Assembly: GCA_030248215.1 (NCBI GenBank)
Contig: JASANG010003248.1
Coordinates: 1-64,000, forward strand
Reading direction: 5' to 3'
Source: Enoplolaimus lenunculus
Lineage: Eukaryota > Nematoda > Enoplea > Enoplida > Thoracostomopsidae
Length of the DNA: 64,000 nucleotides
A program made the position numbers and the translations under genes. Every line of letters starts with the position of its first letter. The first letter of the stretch is position 1. The notes under the pieces are model-generated. The model saw nothing but the letters and a program-made list of their open reading frames with translations. It was not told the DNA's origin and did no database searches. This document shows positions 12,201 through 22,041 of this stretch, piece after piece.

Positions 12201-15200
12201 TAGTGATAGGTTTTCAAACTTATACATTCCTGCAGATAGAGAATGTTGAAATTGTCACAAAAGTACGACAAATTAAATTAAAACCTCATTGTTCTCTGGT
12301 TTGGATGCTATAAGACCTTAGCACCAACTGATAACAGGTACAACATACATTTGAGAATACGGACCTTTACCACATGTGAGCTACGCATTTTCAAGCATAA
12401 GACACGATATTAAAAGGTGCTAAAAATTGAAATCCGAAGGACTCCGGGGCGGTTCTTCCCTCATGGTGGCTGCTCCGGCTGCTGTTGATACATCGTAGAT
12501 GATGTTGCAGATGCAGACGATACAACTGATACGCTAACACCGAAGAGCTTTTGCCCACCTCGAGAGTTGTGCCATAAGTAAGTTAAGCCCTATTCACAGG
12601 TGCAAGTTTTTGCAGCTGCAAATTTGGCAAATTATTTTTATATTCAATTTTTTAAACTTGGACCATTTGGATATTTATTGCATTGAAAAACTCGATTGAA
12701 AGTTTACAAATTTAAAAAAACGACGGGTTCAAGTATTCGTTCATTGAACTTGCATTTGCACGAAACTGCACGGTGCAAACCATAATTGTGTGCTTCAAGG
12801 CATTGGTTAAATTGTAACTGGTATCGGATGGATGGAGAGGTACCAGTATGAATTTAGGATTTAAATATTTTAAGCCAATTATTTTAATTTTGTTATATAT
12901 TTTAGGCGATGCGCGCATGGATTCGTACACGACGAACGTGGTTGTCCATCATGCGACTGCCAAAAATGTGCTCCATTGCACACCTGCTACAAGCATTGCT
13001 TGTATGGATTTCAAAGAAATGATTATAATTGTCCGATTTGCAGATGCAAAAGTAAGCTTAAAAATTCGGTTTTTTGAATGGTTGACAAGTTGAACAGGAT
13101 TCCTTAGGGTGACGCTGTACTTGTTGTACGGTGCACTCCGTCACCATCGTATCATACGTTAGCTTCACGGTGACGGATGACTCCGGACGTCATCAAAAGT
13201 ATAGCGCCCACCCTAAGAGTTTCGGATCACATCTAACTTATGATCAATTTCAATTAGCAAAATAAACACATTGTGAGCTTCAGATGAACAGTTTGTATCA
13301 CAAAATCGGCAGCTTCTGAACTTATCAAAATTTCTAATCGTAGCCAGTGTCAACTAAGTTTTCGCTTTTCAACCTGGCTCATATTTTGCCTTTTCATGGA
13401 CCGTTCGTGCTAATTTTAGCTTAAATTTCAAATTTAACTAAAAAAGTCAATTTTTTAAAGACCGGCAAGTTGAACAAATTTTGTTATAACGTCCAAACCT
13501 GACTGTGTTAAATTTTGGATTTTCATTGCTGATCATTGTACTCTTAATTCGGAATCTTTGAATATTATAATTTTTAAGTTTAAATCCACAACTTTGGAAC
13601 CGTCAAATCTCTCAATGTATACGATGACGGAAAGGACACATCATCTTTTGCTGTGTTTTTTATCTTACAACAAAACTTGACACAGTCATTTTGAAATCAT
13701 CATTGGAAAAATTGAATTTCAACGTATTTAAATTTTACTTTTATTCGCATAAACGATATTTGTGCATGTGATGTATACCAAAAAACATCTGTAAACGCAT
13801 CAAAATTTTCATATTACAACCAAACTTGACAGTGAAGCTGAGAACCGATATTACAGAATTTGAGTGTTTCAAGTCCCAAGCTTTACGTTTTGCAGCAAAA
13901 CCTGACACAATGGTATTGAAACCAATGAGTTCATCGTACGACCGAAATGTTTGCCATGAATTCCGGCGTGATCATTTGTCTGACGTCGGCCACAGCCAGA
14001 CTGGATCGGATCCATCGTCCCACGCGGACCATGGTGCCACTCGGGACGACGGGGAATGGTGGTTTGATGGATGTCGGCATTGTTTTTGTGAACGAGGACG
14101 GCAATATTGTTCCCTGTTGAATTGCCCGCCTGCCCAATGTTCGAATCCTGTAATCACTGATGATGATTGCTGTCCAAAGTGTCCAGGTATCGGGTGTGTC
14201 CCTGTACGCAAGGCAGAAATTGAAATTTGGGAAGACGTTGTATTTGGATTGAAACTATAATTAGTTGGATTAAGTTTGTTTTTAGCGTGCGTAACGACAG
14301 CCGGAACTTTAATAATATACAGGGGGGGTTTCTATCACATGAATACTCCTGAATTAAACTGTAAGGGGAACATGTTTGACGCTGCATACACAAAGCGCCA
14401 TGGTTCGTACCGTTTGTGCCGTCTTTTAAATAAAGGGGTTGTAGTGCAAAAACGCAACGCATGCCGGATACATTCTTTTCTACACAGAATGTGCCCAGTT
14501 GCACACCCTTATTAAAATAGCGATTATCTCACTCTTGATATTAGCGAGAGTGGATGATAAAATAATAGTGTGCAACTGGGTACGTTCATACAATAAGTGG
14601 GTCGACCAAAAACGCAACGCCCTGTGGTACATTTTGTACCATACAATTTTCGATAGTAGCATATTTTTGTTAAAGAATGATCATCCACTCTTGATAATAA
14701 CAATGACCGCTAATTATTGTGACTAAAATAAAACGGAATTTTGTTAATTTTAAGACAATCTTCTCGCGATGGCGTCAGTTACATTGCATTCAGTTTGTTA
14801 CGCTCCAAGCACTGGAGCTGTATATGTCGAAGGTGAAACGTGGCAGTTGAACTCGTGTGTTCGATGCACGTGTCATGTTGGTCATGTGCTCTGTGAGGTA
14901 CATGACTCCTACATGGGCATAGCCAGGATTTGATTTTGAGTAGGAATTGTTTCATAAAACAATTTCGTTCGACTTCTAATATCCAGAGAGTCATGCTAAA
15001 TATTGTTAAAAGCGTTATTTTACGGTCTGTCTAGAAATTTCAAGACGAGATTATAGCCGTTTTAGTCTTTGCACTTGTATACATCAATGACAGCACTTTC
15101 AAAGGCCCAGACCCGTAGCCAGCTCACCTTGATAGAGGGGTAAAAGATGTTTAAGATTAGCATACAATTGTTTTCAATGTCTTACAAGAAGGTTGAAAAT

Positions 15201-18200
15201 TTTTTAGTGGCGCCAAAATGTTTTCAAAAACAACTAAAATCATCTGTTAAATTTGAAATGGCAGGAATACTGTTCCTATTTTGAAATATCATTTTCAAAC
15301 GGTTGTAAATTTAAAAAATGTGATTCGAGAGTTTTGAAGACAGTAACATTTTGTGCTCGTATTTAGCAAATATACATAGTATTTAATGGGAATTTTCTTA
15401 TGTTTGTTTAACATACTTCTTGCATCACCAATGAAAACGTCACACAAATAATAACTTTTTGTTTACAGGTGCAAAATTGTCCAGCCGCAGCTTGCAGTCA
15501 TCCAACGAAAATTCCTGGTCACTGTTGTGCTACGTGTCCTAATAATGGTAAACAGAATATTTTTGATTGACTTAAAAATACAACGCAAAATATATGTTTT
15601 GAATTTTAAAATATTAAATAAACAAATTAAGATCTTGAGCCATATTCTCGAATGCGTATATGGTCATCTTTCACCAGTTAGCGATAGGTTTTTAAACTGG
15701 CGAATTCGAGTTTTTGCTAATGTTAAACTTTGCCAGAAGCAGGAAAATCAAATGCGACAAAATATCCTTAATTTCGAACGTCTTCATTTACTTGTAAGAA
15801 ACTACAAGATCTATTGCCAACTGTTGATTGATGTTACACACATTTGAAAATATGGACACTTATTGCATTAATATATTATTTAATGGACTAAGGGCGATAA
15901 TTTTTAGTTTGACCTTCAAACATTACAAAATAAAAATCCAACCTCTTTAGTTTATATTGACAATTTCCTAATTTTTCAAAGTGTCTGGTGAGCTGTAGGA
16001 ATATATTCGGTCCGCATAACATTTCAACCCTGCTAAATTTCAGTTGCATCCGTTCTTCTCGGCGCAGTGACGTCACCGCCTTGCATCGATTCATCTTCAA
16101 ATACCGGAAGTACCACACATCCGGTTGGATCATCGTGGCGTTCCGGTGTTTGTCGTTCGTGTCGATGCAATTCAGGCGGGGTTGCGATGTGTTTCACTGA
16201 ACGATGCCCGGAACTGAGTTGCGATCGGCCGTTGCATATCAAAGGCCTTTGTTGTCCCATTTGTATCAGTAAGTTTCATTTTTGAGTTTTAGTTTAAAAT
16301 AAGTTTAAGCCTAAGTCGATCTGTTGCGCTCGTTTTCACCCTCAGCCCAAACCAGTGAAACTAAGTATTCAATAGCCCCTGTGTCAAAATAGCATATCTA
16401 AGTCTAAGGCGTCGAACTAAGCCTAAGGCTACTTGTAATATATTTGCCTAAACCAACGTCTAAATATATTGATTAAGCCTAATCGTAATGACAAACGTAG
16501 AACCTAAACCTAAGCCTAAACTTTTGAATGAAGCCTACTGCGTTTGCGGTGAACCTAAATTAAAACAAAACTACGTTATTCTGGTTCGAAGCCGGATTCA
16601 ATTTAGGTTTCTAAAATCTGTAAATTTTAACCGGGTCACTGCGGTTCATATAGCATTTATTTAGTATTGTGCTTCAGTGTTTACGAGGCCTTTTCGTTAT
16701 TTTTGCAGTTTTATTGTAGTGCTGTGAACTGTGTGAAACTATGTTTTTAGTGATTTGTGGAATTGTAGAATAGAATTGTATCCACAAATTGTGCTAAAAC
16801 GTTCATTTATTGTCAGTTTCAGTAAAAAGTTTTCAAACAAACATAATGCATCAACTGTAGAATTCAAAAAATCTTCACAATCGTGGCTTTGAAAATCAAA
16901 TGCAGCAAATGTGCCAACTTCGAAATTTCAATCACTGTTTACTGAAAAGCTACAAGACTATGAACTAACAATGGGTGCTACGCACATTTGTGAATACGGA
17001 CTCTACACACAAAATAAATTGTCTTATATTCAACAAATATTGTCTAAAATTTAAGACAATTATGCCTTAATGCAGACTCCAGACATATATGTGTTGAATT
17101 CCAGATTTTTATTTTTTAAATTTTTCACAAATATGGGTCTGAAAATTTTCAGACTTAAAAGTCAGAAACTTGAGACTTTGTTTCATAAACAATTAAAACA
17201 AATATTTCTGAAATATAAGACAAATTTGTCTGAAATACAGGACAAAAATTCTCTGCGAAGACGACTCCAAAATACGGGCTAAAGCTCAACGAAATATCCT
17301 AATTTTACAACCTAAGGTACGTCGAAGATGTAAACTTAGGTTGGAGAACTCGTAGCTCAACCAGAAACTTCCTTGAAATTTGAATATTTATATACACTCC
17401 GAAGAACATAAACGTATTAACTTTTTACACTTGTAAAAACCAGAAAATTATTGTTGAATATAAGACAAATATTTCTTGAAAGAAAGAAATTTATGGCTTA
17501 GAAATTGGCAACAGTAATTTTTTTAATATAAGACATTTATGTTTTAACCATTTCAAACACAAGTTTCAGAGCTGCTTGCGACTATTAATGTGTGAAATAC
17601 CAGACATTTTCGAGTTAGAAAATTTAAGAATGTAGGAGTCTTAAAATTACAAGACAATTTATTATCTGTTAGAGATTAGTTCTGTAGTTCTATTTTTGTT
17701 GAAAATAGCTTAGATTAAATTTAGTTTTTCTCTAATCGCATAGTTCCGGCAACGTTCAATGCATCTGATGCAATATCTTAGTCTTAGGTTTAGATTTTAG
17801 ACATAGATTCAAGTTTAGGATTAATCCTGTAGTACTGGTAATTTTATTGTTTGAAAATACATAAAATGCAATCTATAACATTATCAGATGCATTAAACCA
17901 AGTCAAAGCATTCCATGATTGCACTTGTAGTCAACGGCGATAATAAATTAGGGCACAGAAGGGGCGTAGACACTAGCTCGGTTCGGCAGGATAACTTCAT
18001 GTAAAAGAAAGTATTTAATTCTACAACTTCAAGAGACACCAGCTGACCTTTGAGGGGGTAGTGTGATGGACGCTGAAACTTTTTGGCTTCAGTGTGCAGC
18101 GGACTGAAGCTTATTGGCATTGTTCATTACACTACACCACGCATAATATCGTGGAAGTTGCTTAAGAGTGCTTTTTTGCTGACTTCACAAATTTCGCAAG

Positions 18201-21200
18201 GAGATGTATCCTCTCTATTTCTGTCTTTGTATACACCCCTGTTCGGCTGGGACGCCCATCCAGCTGGTCCAATCATGCGAAAATTTTTTGAAAATATTCT
18301 AAAAACATTTATCAAATGGTCACTTTTTATATCAAATCATGTTAACTCAAATTCCACAGCATCCCATACGTGCAACAGATGGCATTTCAAAGGGTATTTT
18401 GAAGGTCTCTGAAGCGTTTTAGCTTCATTGCGCTGCACATAACGAAGATTTTGTTTATTTTGTTGCGTGGTCCCAATTGTATTCGGTCCACCTGGCATTT
18501 GTCACAGTAGGGCCATTATCGAGTCTACAGCTGGTGTAAGATGAAATTTTCACATTTTCTAGCAGCACAGGCTCAGCCGTTGTGTCATTTCCTTGGCGAA
18601 TCGTATAGTAGCGGTGAAGCTTGGAAAACCGATGCTTGCACTAATTGCACTTGCACGCAGAACGGTGAAACACTTTGTACTCGCAGGCAATGTTCTGCGT
18701 GCGGTCCAGGTACACGACCGTTCGAGTTACCTGGCCGATGTTGTCCTGTTTGCGAAGAAGGTAAGTCGCATACACTGACGGATTCCATAAGGATCCTATC
18801 GAAGTCTTGGCTTCATAACGGCGATCAAAACCAAAATTTTGTGTTTTATTTACTACAAAGATTGCATTTAGCTTCTCGATCGCGTTTCTGGCAAACTTTA
18901 TTCACTAATATGTACGGCGACTCCCCTCACAGAAAATTTTTTGGTTCAAAAACGCAGCCCCGTATAAATATCACCCCCCTCAATTTAGGTTAATACAGTA
19001 CCAGGTTGCATCATTTGTAATATTTGCATGAAATATTGATTTATTTAGTTCACCGTCACATTTTATTTATTTTATGCACCGCATGACACATAATTCGGTG
19101 AGGGCATGGATAAGGATCGTAAATGTCACTCACACGTTACCATTGGTTCACCCTGCACATAATTCTACTGCAACCGTATTAGAGTAATATGCACATGTAA
19201 ATCTCACCAATAAACTATTTTGGCACTAAAATTTAGCATATTTCTATTTAGTCTGTCCTAAAGGTGGCCCTATTCTTGTACGACGATGTCCAACGCCGTC
19301 CGTCATCGACCGGTGTTGTCCGTTATCGTCCCCGTGCGGTATCGTACCTGAGTAATTAGTGTACGATAATGCACGGTAACGGACGGCACCGAACGTCATC
19401 AAAAGTAAACCGCCAGCATAAGTCTAAACGTCGGCATAAGCCTAAGCCTAAATTTAGGCCAAAGTGTTTAGTAAAAGTAGTGTAGTTGGAAACTGTAGTA
19501 ACGTGTGAGCAACAGTACAATTTTAACCCTTTCTCACATGAATTTATGCAATTTAATTTGAATTCTGTTTTTCAAGTTGGCATCAAATCAATATCACTCA
19601 GTTATAGGAGTTTGACGCTAGAACACGAGGGGCCGCTCACTCCTCGTAAAGAGTTTGTTTGTACTGCGTATATGCGCTGTAGCAGTTCACAGTACACTGA
19701 GCGGCATTTCGTGTACGAGGTTCGTATAATCTTGCATCTATGCAACTGCATGCGAAAAAGGGTTAATCACAGTATATGCTGATTTTTCTCTCAACACCTG
19801 GTTTAGGTTTTATAATTGATTTTAAACACCAGCTAAATTTATTTTAAATTTAAAATTTCAGATCGCTATTCTCGTGGTTATCCATCACAAAGAATACCAG
19901 GTGACTAAGCACAATATTCAATTATTAATGTTTCACATTTATTTGAAGTTGGCTTAATATAATTAATATGACACTCCTGAATACAACAAAATATCGGCCT
20001 CAGGCTCCGGCAGAATTTTTCCCATGACTCTCCGGATGATTTTGGCAGCAAAAAGTTTTTTCGTTTTATAGGATATTGTGTTAGTCTTTGATATTTTACA
20101 TCTTTAGAACATTTTATAACCTTTAACTGCCATAATTTGTCTAAAAGTGTATATCTCAGTTCTGACTACACATCATAGATTAGTTTGAAAAATAGCGGTT
20201 TCAACATCGTTTCAACCGCAATATTTGGTTTTTTACACCGCCCTGAAATCGGCAAATTTCAACTCCGGTTAAAACCGTCTCCAGAGATTCATTCAGTTTT
20301 GCTTGCAGTTCACTTTTGATTTTGTTCACTGGATGTGTGTGCGCGTTAAACGAATCAATAAAAAATTTGATTTTATATATTTTTATTGTTTATTTAAATT
20401 ACAGTTGTTTATTGTTACGGTTTCGTTTTATTATTGCACGATATTTTTGTTTTATTTTGTGCAACTTTAACTGTTTTTCAATCAAATTTGAAAACAGAGT
20501 CCATCCAGCCGACATCAATGTTACATTGCAACTGTTATAATGATAATAAATGTTACATGGCAGACGCAAATTATGATTTATTTTGATGATTTTGAAACTA
20601 AAACCCTATTTTCGAACGCGTTGAAATACTTGAATGTTTTCGTGCAAAATGAATTCCACGTAAAAATATTAGGAAATCAAATTTTGTAAAATTTACGTTT
20701 ATTTTTAATTTAAAATTTAGTTTTGTGAAAAACTTTTTTGGTCATCAGATTTTTCATATCAGCTTTCACCACAGGTTTTTGATAATTGCACCAAAAGTAG
20801 TTTTCATAAATGTTAAATTTAAGTATCGCATTCGCCGACAAATGCATGGTTTTGTAATCAGGTACCGGTAGCTTTTAAACAAACAATGTTATAATAACAT
20901 TAATATTTTCAAAAAAAATCCTTCGATTGGTTGTGTTCATTTCATAATTTGTTATTTATTATTTCAGACAGTCATGGGAACAGCTTCGCGAGTTCAGCTC
21001 ATCTGCCAATCTACATGAGTGTTTTGATTTTGATTGTTGTTATTTTGGTCCTTGCCGTAATCGTTGGTTTATGCTGCTTTTATCGAAAATCGTTGAAACA
21101 CTGCAGGTATCGCAAGCATGATCCATGTTTACTTGCCTGCCTACTAAGCCTAAGTCTAAACCTAAGCCGCTCATGAACCACAACAATTATACTAAAATTC

Positions 21201-22041
21201 GAATCTTCGTCAAGTATGTCAGGTATAACATCCGGGACCAATATTTCTTTTAGGGACGTAACAGGATACTAAGCACATTGCTACGCCTAAACCTAAGCCG
21301 ACACAAAAAATTAGTCTAAAGCCTAAGCCTATTCTAAAGCAGTCCGCGGGAATACGGGATTTCCCTGAAAGTAGCATACAGCTACGTTCATATTGAAAGA
21401 ATATTTTAGCCTAGATATCAGGATTGCAGCAAGAGATTGGGCCCGATCGACTAAGTACAATGTTATTTTTGTGTGTGATTGTTGTTATCTGAGAAAGTTT
21501 CGGGCGCAACCACTCAAAATATCTTTATAAATTTCCAGTGCCTATAGCCAGCTCAACTTGCTAAGGAACCGAAGAAATTTTAGGATGGACATGCGGTGGA
21601 AATAAAATTTACATGCAGGGCTGAAACTTTTAGAGGGGAGCAAAAGTTTTAAGGATCTGAACCGTCCCACGTCCCCCTACCGGGATGTAAGTTTCAATTG
21701 TTTTTAGATGTTCCCGAAGCATTGGCGGACCTCCATCACTGATTGTATCCGAACCTCAAACTCCAAACAATCTCGTTGTTCCGGTGCTATCGGCAGAAGA
21801 AAAAGAAAAATATTGCAATGCAAATGCAGTCAATATTCAATACGAAAACAAAACAGCAGCAACAAAAGCGACGCTGTTGGAACATGAATTTCACGTAGAA
21901 CAGACGAAAGGCCTTCTCAATGGATTGGTCAAAAACAACAGTTTACGCGATCCAAACTACGAACCACACGCGGCGATTGCGCTCAAGCGTCTTTCGAGCC
22001 CTGAGCTTATCGCAGCGGCTGCTATGAACGGGAAATTGTGA
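9142..22041 (+). CDS. CRIM1-like transmembrane VWC/antistasin receptor (5' incomplete)
   Basis: At least 15 exons were joined by phase: 9142-9259, 9606-9736, 10515-10715, 11182-11352, 11909-12025, 12499-12577, 12906-13051, 13896-14186, 14779-14897, 15469-15547, 16044-16268, 18566-18760, 19862-19900, 20968-21106, 21708-22041. This gives about 794 residues. Domain order: an antistasin/IGFBP-type pair (CCP then RCCDKFEC), VWC1-2, three antistasin-like domains, VWC3-6, a short linker exon, one transmembrane helix (about 24 residues) and a cytoplasmic tail of about 120 residues. This matches vertebrate CRIM1 and C. elegans CRM-1 type proteins, type I membrane proteins that bind and modulate BMPs. 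Human CRIM1 also has six VWC domains, two before and four after the antistasin repeats. The signal peptide and N-terminal IGFBP domain were not found. The frame continues past the stop (see 22,042-22,923). Exon borders all show AG/GT. Confidence 0.88.
9606..9736 (+). CDS. CRIM1-like exon: first cysteine module, part b
   Basis: It continues in frame with KCRCKPGICQPVQC and ends PGRCCDKFEC, which mirrors the RCVCNPAGC and GECCDLYEC segment of human CRIM1. Entry is phase 2 and exit phase 1. The neat fit of the cysteines across the junction supports both borders. Confidence 0.87.
10248..10497. mobile_element. MITE, AAGAGTGGATGATCAC family
   Basis: Near-perfect terminal inverted repeats of about 55 bases: TATCAAGAGTGGATGATCAC through GTGTGCAACTGGGTA on the left, and the inverse ending AAGAGTGATCATCCGCTCTT on the right. 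It lies in the intron before the VWC1 exon; its right end is only about 18 bases from that exon. Other copies: 14,290-14,700 and 27,110-27,430. Confidence 0.85.
10515..10715 (+). CDS. CRIM1-like exon: VWC domain 1
   Basis: One whole chordin-type VWC domain in a symmetric phase 1-1 exon: YCEDDG, LWHQGTCTECLC, KFCRQVQC and GECCPVC. The CxxCxC and CCxxC signatures are complete. VWC domains of CRIM1 and chordin bind BMP ligands. Confidence 0.9.
10826..10985. mobile_element. GC-rich fold-back MITE, second subfamily
   Basis: Ends GGTTGTGTTATAC and ATAGCGCAATC; the interior is dense in CGCCG, CGTCG and GCGTCGACGCC words. A related copy is at 59,066-59,225. The GC jump against a flank of about 30% GC is striking. 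Confidence 0.65.
11182..11352 (+). CDS. CRIM1-like exon: VWC domain 2
   Basis: A second VWC domain: GCISESG, EWQPDDCRLCRC, IKCQMPMCSVDC and GQCCPVC. Phase 1 in and out. The donor CGTACGC is followed 15 bases later by a long TTTG microsatellite. Confidence 0.9.
11367..11572 (+). repeat. (TTTG)n microsatellite in intron
   Basis: About 200 bases of imperfect TTTG tetramers with scattered TTTA, TTCG and TGTT variants, starting just after the donor of the VWC2 exon. It creates two spurious Phe/Val/Cys/Leu-rich open frames that are not genes. Confidence 0.95.
11909..12025 (+). CDS. CRIM1-like exon: antistasin-like domain 1
   Basis: Encodes LCPSIEHCPLRC, YGLKRNRIGC and FVCQCVE, the C-x(5)-C-x(3)-C-x-G-GC-x(2)-C-x-C pattern of antistasin-like repeats. 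The polypyrimidine acceptor is strong (TTTTTTTTCAG) and the donor is GGTAAGC. Phase 1-1. Confidence 0.85.
12499..12577 (+). CDS. CRIM1-like exon: linker and start of antistasin-like domain 2
   Basis: A small exon found by phase. The preceding exon leaves phase 1 and the next antistasin exon needs phase 2; this 79-base piece (acceptor CATCGTAG, donor AAGTAAGT) fills the gap. It encodes an Asp/Thr-rich linker and then SFCPPRELCHK. The cysteines join the next exon to make one antistasin domain. Confidence 0.78.
12584..12800. mobile_element. MITE, CACGTGCAAG family (decayed copy)
   Basis: It starts TAAGCCCTATTCACAGGTGC followed by TTTTTGCAGCTGCAAAT, as in the better copies at 37,876 and 61,015, but the right end is eroded. 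It lies only six bases after the splice donor of the 12,499 exon. Confidence 0.55.
12906..13051 (+). CDS. CRIM1-like exon: antistasin-like domains 2 and 3
   Basis: Correct frame: CAHGFVHDERGCPSCDC, then KCAPLHTCYKHC and CPICRCK. It completes the second antistasin-like domain and encodes the third. A longer ATG-started open frame overlaps it in another phase but has no cysteine pattern. Phase 2 in, 1 out. Confidence 0.85.
13103..13215. mobile_element. GC-rich fold-back MITE
   Basis: Terminal inverted repeats CTTAGGGTG...CACCCTAAG with inner TACTTGTTGTACGG/GTCATCAAAAGTATAGCG. The GC-rich interior is built of GTCCGTCACC-like words. Same family as 19,257-19,420, 33,222-33,452 and 57,550-57,672. 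Confidence 0.7.
13896..14186 (+). CDS. CRIM1-like exon: VWC domain 3 with long leader
   Basis: A 291-base phase 1-1 exon. A linker of about 28 residues and NVCHEF precede a His/Asp-rich insertion. Then come EWWFDGCRHCFC, QYCSLLNC, PPAQC and DDCCPKCP. The insertion between the first cysteine and the WxxxxC motif is longer than usual for VWC. The acceptor TTTACGTTTTGCAG is clear; the start of the leader is less certain than the VWC part. Confidence 0.82.
14290..14700. mobile_element. Two adjoining MITE copies, AAGAGTGGATGATCAC family
   Basis: One copy (about 14,290-14,540) matches in reverse the element at 27,110-27,430, including the CATGTTTGACGC and AAAAACGCAACG words. A second (about 14,538-14,697) has ends GCGAGAGTGGATGAT and ATCATCCACTCTTGATA. 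Both lie in the intron after the VWC3 exon. Confidence 0.7.
14779..14897 (+). CDS. CRIM1-like exon: VWC domain 4, first half
   Basis: Encodes VCYAPSTGAVYVEGETW, then SCVRCTCHVGHVLCE, very like human CRIM1 (YFVEGETWNIDSCTQCTC). Two acceptors 15 bases apart (exon starts 14,779 or 14,794) both keep frame. Exits in phase 0. Confidence 0.87.
15469..15547 (+). CDS. CRIM1-like exon: VWC domain 4, second half
   Basis: Encodes VQNCPAAACSHP, KIPGHCCATCPNN. It completes the split VWC4 domain with the CCxxC motif. Phase 0 in, 1 out. VWC4 is the only VWC domain here interrupted by an intron. Confidence 0.87.
15643..15856. mobile_element. MITE, ATTCTCGAATGCG family
   Basis: Left end ATATTCTCGAATGCGTATAT with CACCAGTTAGCGATAGG; right end is the decayed inverse (CCAACTGTTGATTG, ACACATTTGAAAATATGG). 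Related copies lie at about 12,138-12,361 and 55,238-55,455; one end is recognisable near 16,950-17,000. Confidence 0.6.
16044..16268 (+). CDS. CRIM1-like exon: VWC domain 5
   Basis: Encodes a short linker, PPCIDSSSNTG, SWRSGVCRSCRCNSGG, AMCFTERCPELSC and GLCCPIC. Compare human CRIM1 SVSCERPVLRKGQCCPYC. Phase 1-1, donor CAGTAAGT. Confidence 0.88.
17020..17680. repeat. Clustered AAGACAAAT / ATTTGTCT words in intron
   Basis: At least eight copies of a degenerate word ATAAGACAAATATTTCT or its inverse, spaced irregularly (for example near 17,021, 17,049, 17,214, 17,460, 17,525, 17,600 and 17,650). No coding potential. It may be a decayed array of short inverted repeats. Confidence 0.5.
18566..18760 (+). 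CDS. CRIM1-like exon: VWC domain 6
   Basis: Encodes PLCHFLGESYSSGEAW, ACTNCTCTQNGETLC, RRQCSACG and GRCCPVCEE. The acceptor is a tandem TAGCAG, so a start at 18,563 or 18,566 is possible, differing by one residue. Phase 1-1. Confidence 0.9.
19257..19420. mobile_element. GC-rich fold-back MITE
   Basis: Starts TAAAGGTGGCCCTATTCTTG and ends CATCAAAAGTAAACCGCCAGC. The interior is rich in CGTCCGTCATCG/CGGTAACGGACGG complementary words. Same family as 13,103-13,215. Confidence 0.65.
19520..19770. repeat. SINE-like dispersed repeat, copy 1
   Basis: The segment CAGTTATAGGAGTTTGACGC, AACACGAGGGGCCGCTCACT is shared with 54,560-54,800 (CAGCAATAGGAGCTTAACGC, AGCCCGAGGTGGCTCTCAG). The flanks carry AACCCTTT and AAAGGGTT in inverted orientation. 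Confidence 0.5.
19862..19900 (+). CDS. CRIM1-like micro-exon (juxtamembrane linker)
   Basis: A 39-base phase 1-1 exon between AAAATTTCAG and GTGACTAAG. It encodes DRYSRGYPSQRIP. It adds thirteen residues between VWC6 and the membrane segment. Recognised only by splice signals and phase, so less sure than its neighbours. Confidence 0.6.
20968..21106 (+). CDS. CRIM1-like exon: transmembrane segment
   Basis: Encodes SHGNSFASSAHLPIY, then a continuous hydrophobic run of about 24 residues (Met-Ser-Val to Gly-Leu-Cys-Cys-Phe), and a basic stop-transfer RKSLKHCR. This fixes type I topology: VWC domains outside, the next exon inside. Phase 1 in, 2 out. Confidence 0.88.
21125..21330. repeat. Hexamer-array element (CCTAAG/TTAGGC) in intron
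   Basis: Words CTAAGCCTAAGTCTAAACCT and CTAAAGCCTAAGCCTATTC flank TTTTAGGGACGTAACAGGAT. One of some sixteen copies in the window of the family described under 57,000-57,112. Confidence 0.65.
21708..22041 (+). CDS. CRIM1-like last exon: cytoplasmic tail to TGA
   Basis: Entering in phase 2, it encodes RCSRSIGGPPSLIVSEP, TPNNLVVPVLSAEEKEKYC and a further 70 residues to Met-Asn-Gly-Lys-Leu. The stop is TGA at 22,039-22,041, followed directly by CTA. The cytoplasmic tail to this stop is about 120 residues, against about 75 in human CRIM1, with no recognised domain. The same frame stays open for another 293 codons. Confidence 0.85.

Noticed and set aside
12848-13093. 81-codon ATG-started frame over the antistasin exon
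   Set aside because: It reads the exon out of phase; the cysteine pattern and phase continuity select the other frame.
22039-22041. TGA read as selenocysteine
   Set aside because: No selenoprotein homology in CRIM1 tails, no U-x-x-C motif, and no SECIS-like element noticed; the CTA context favours ordinary readthrough.
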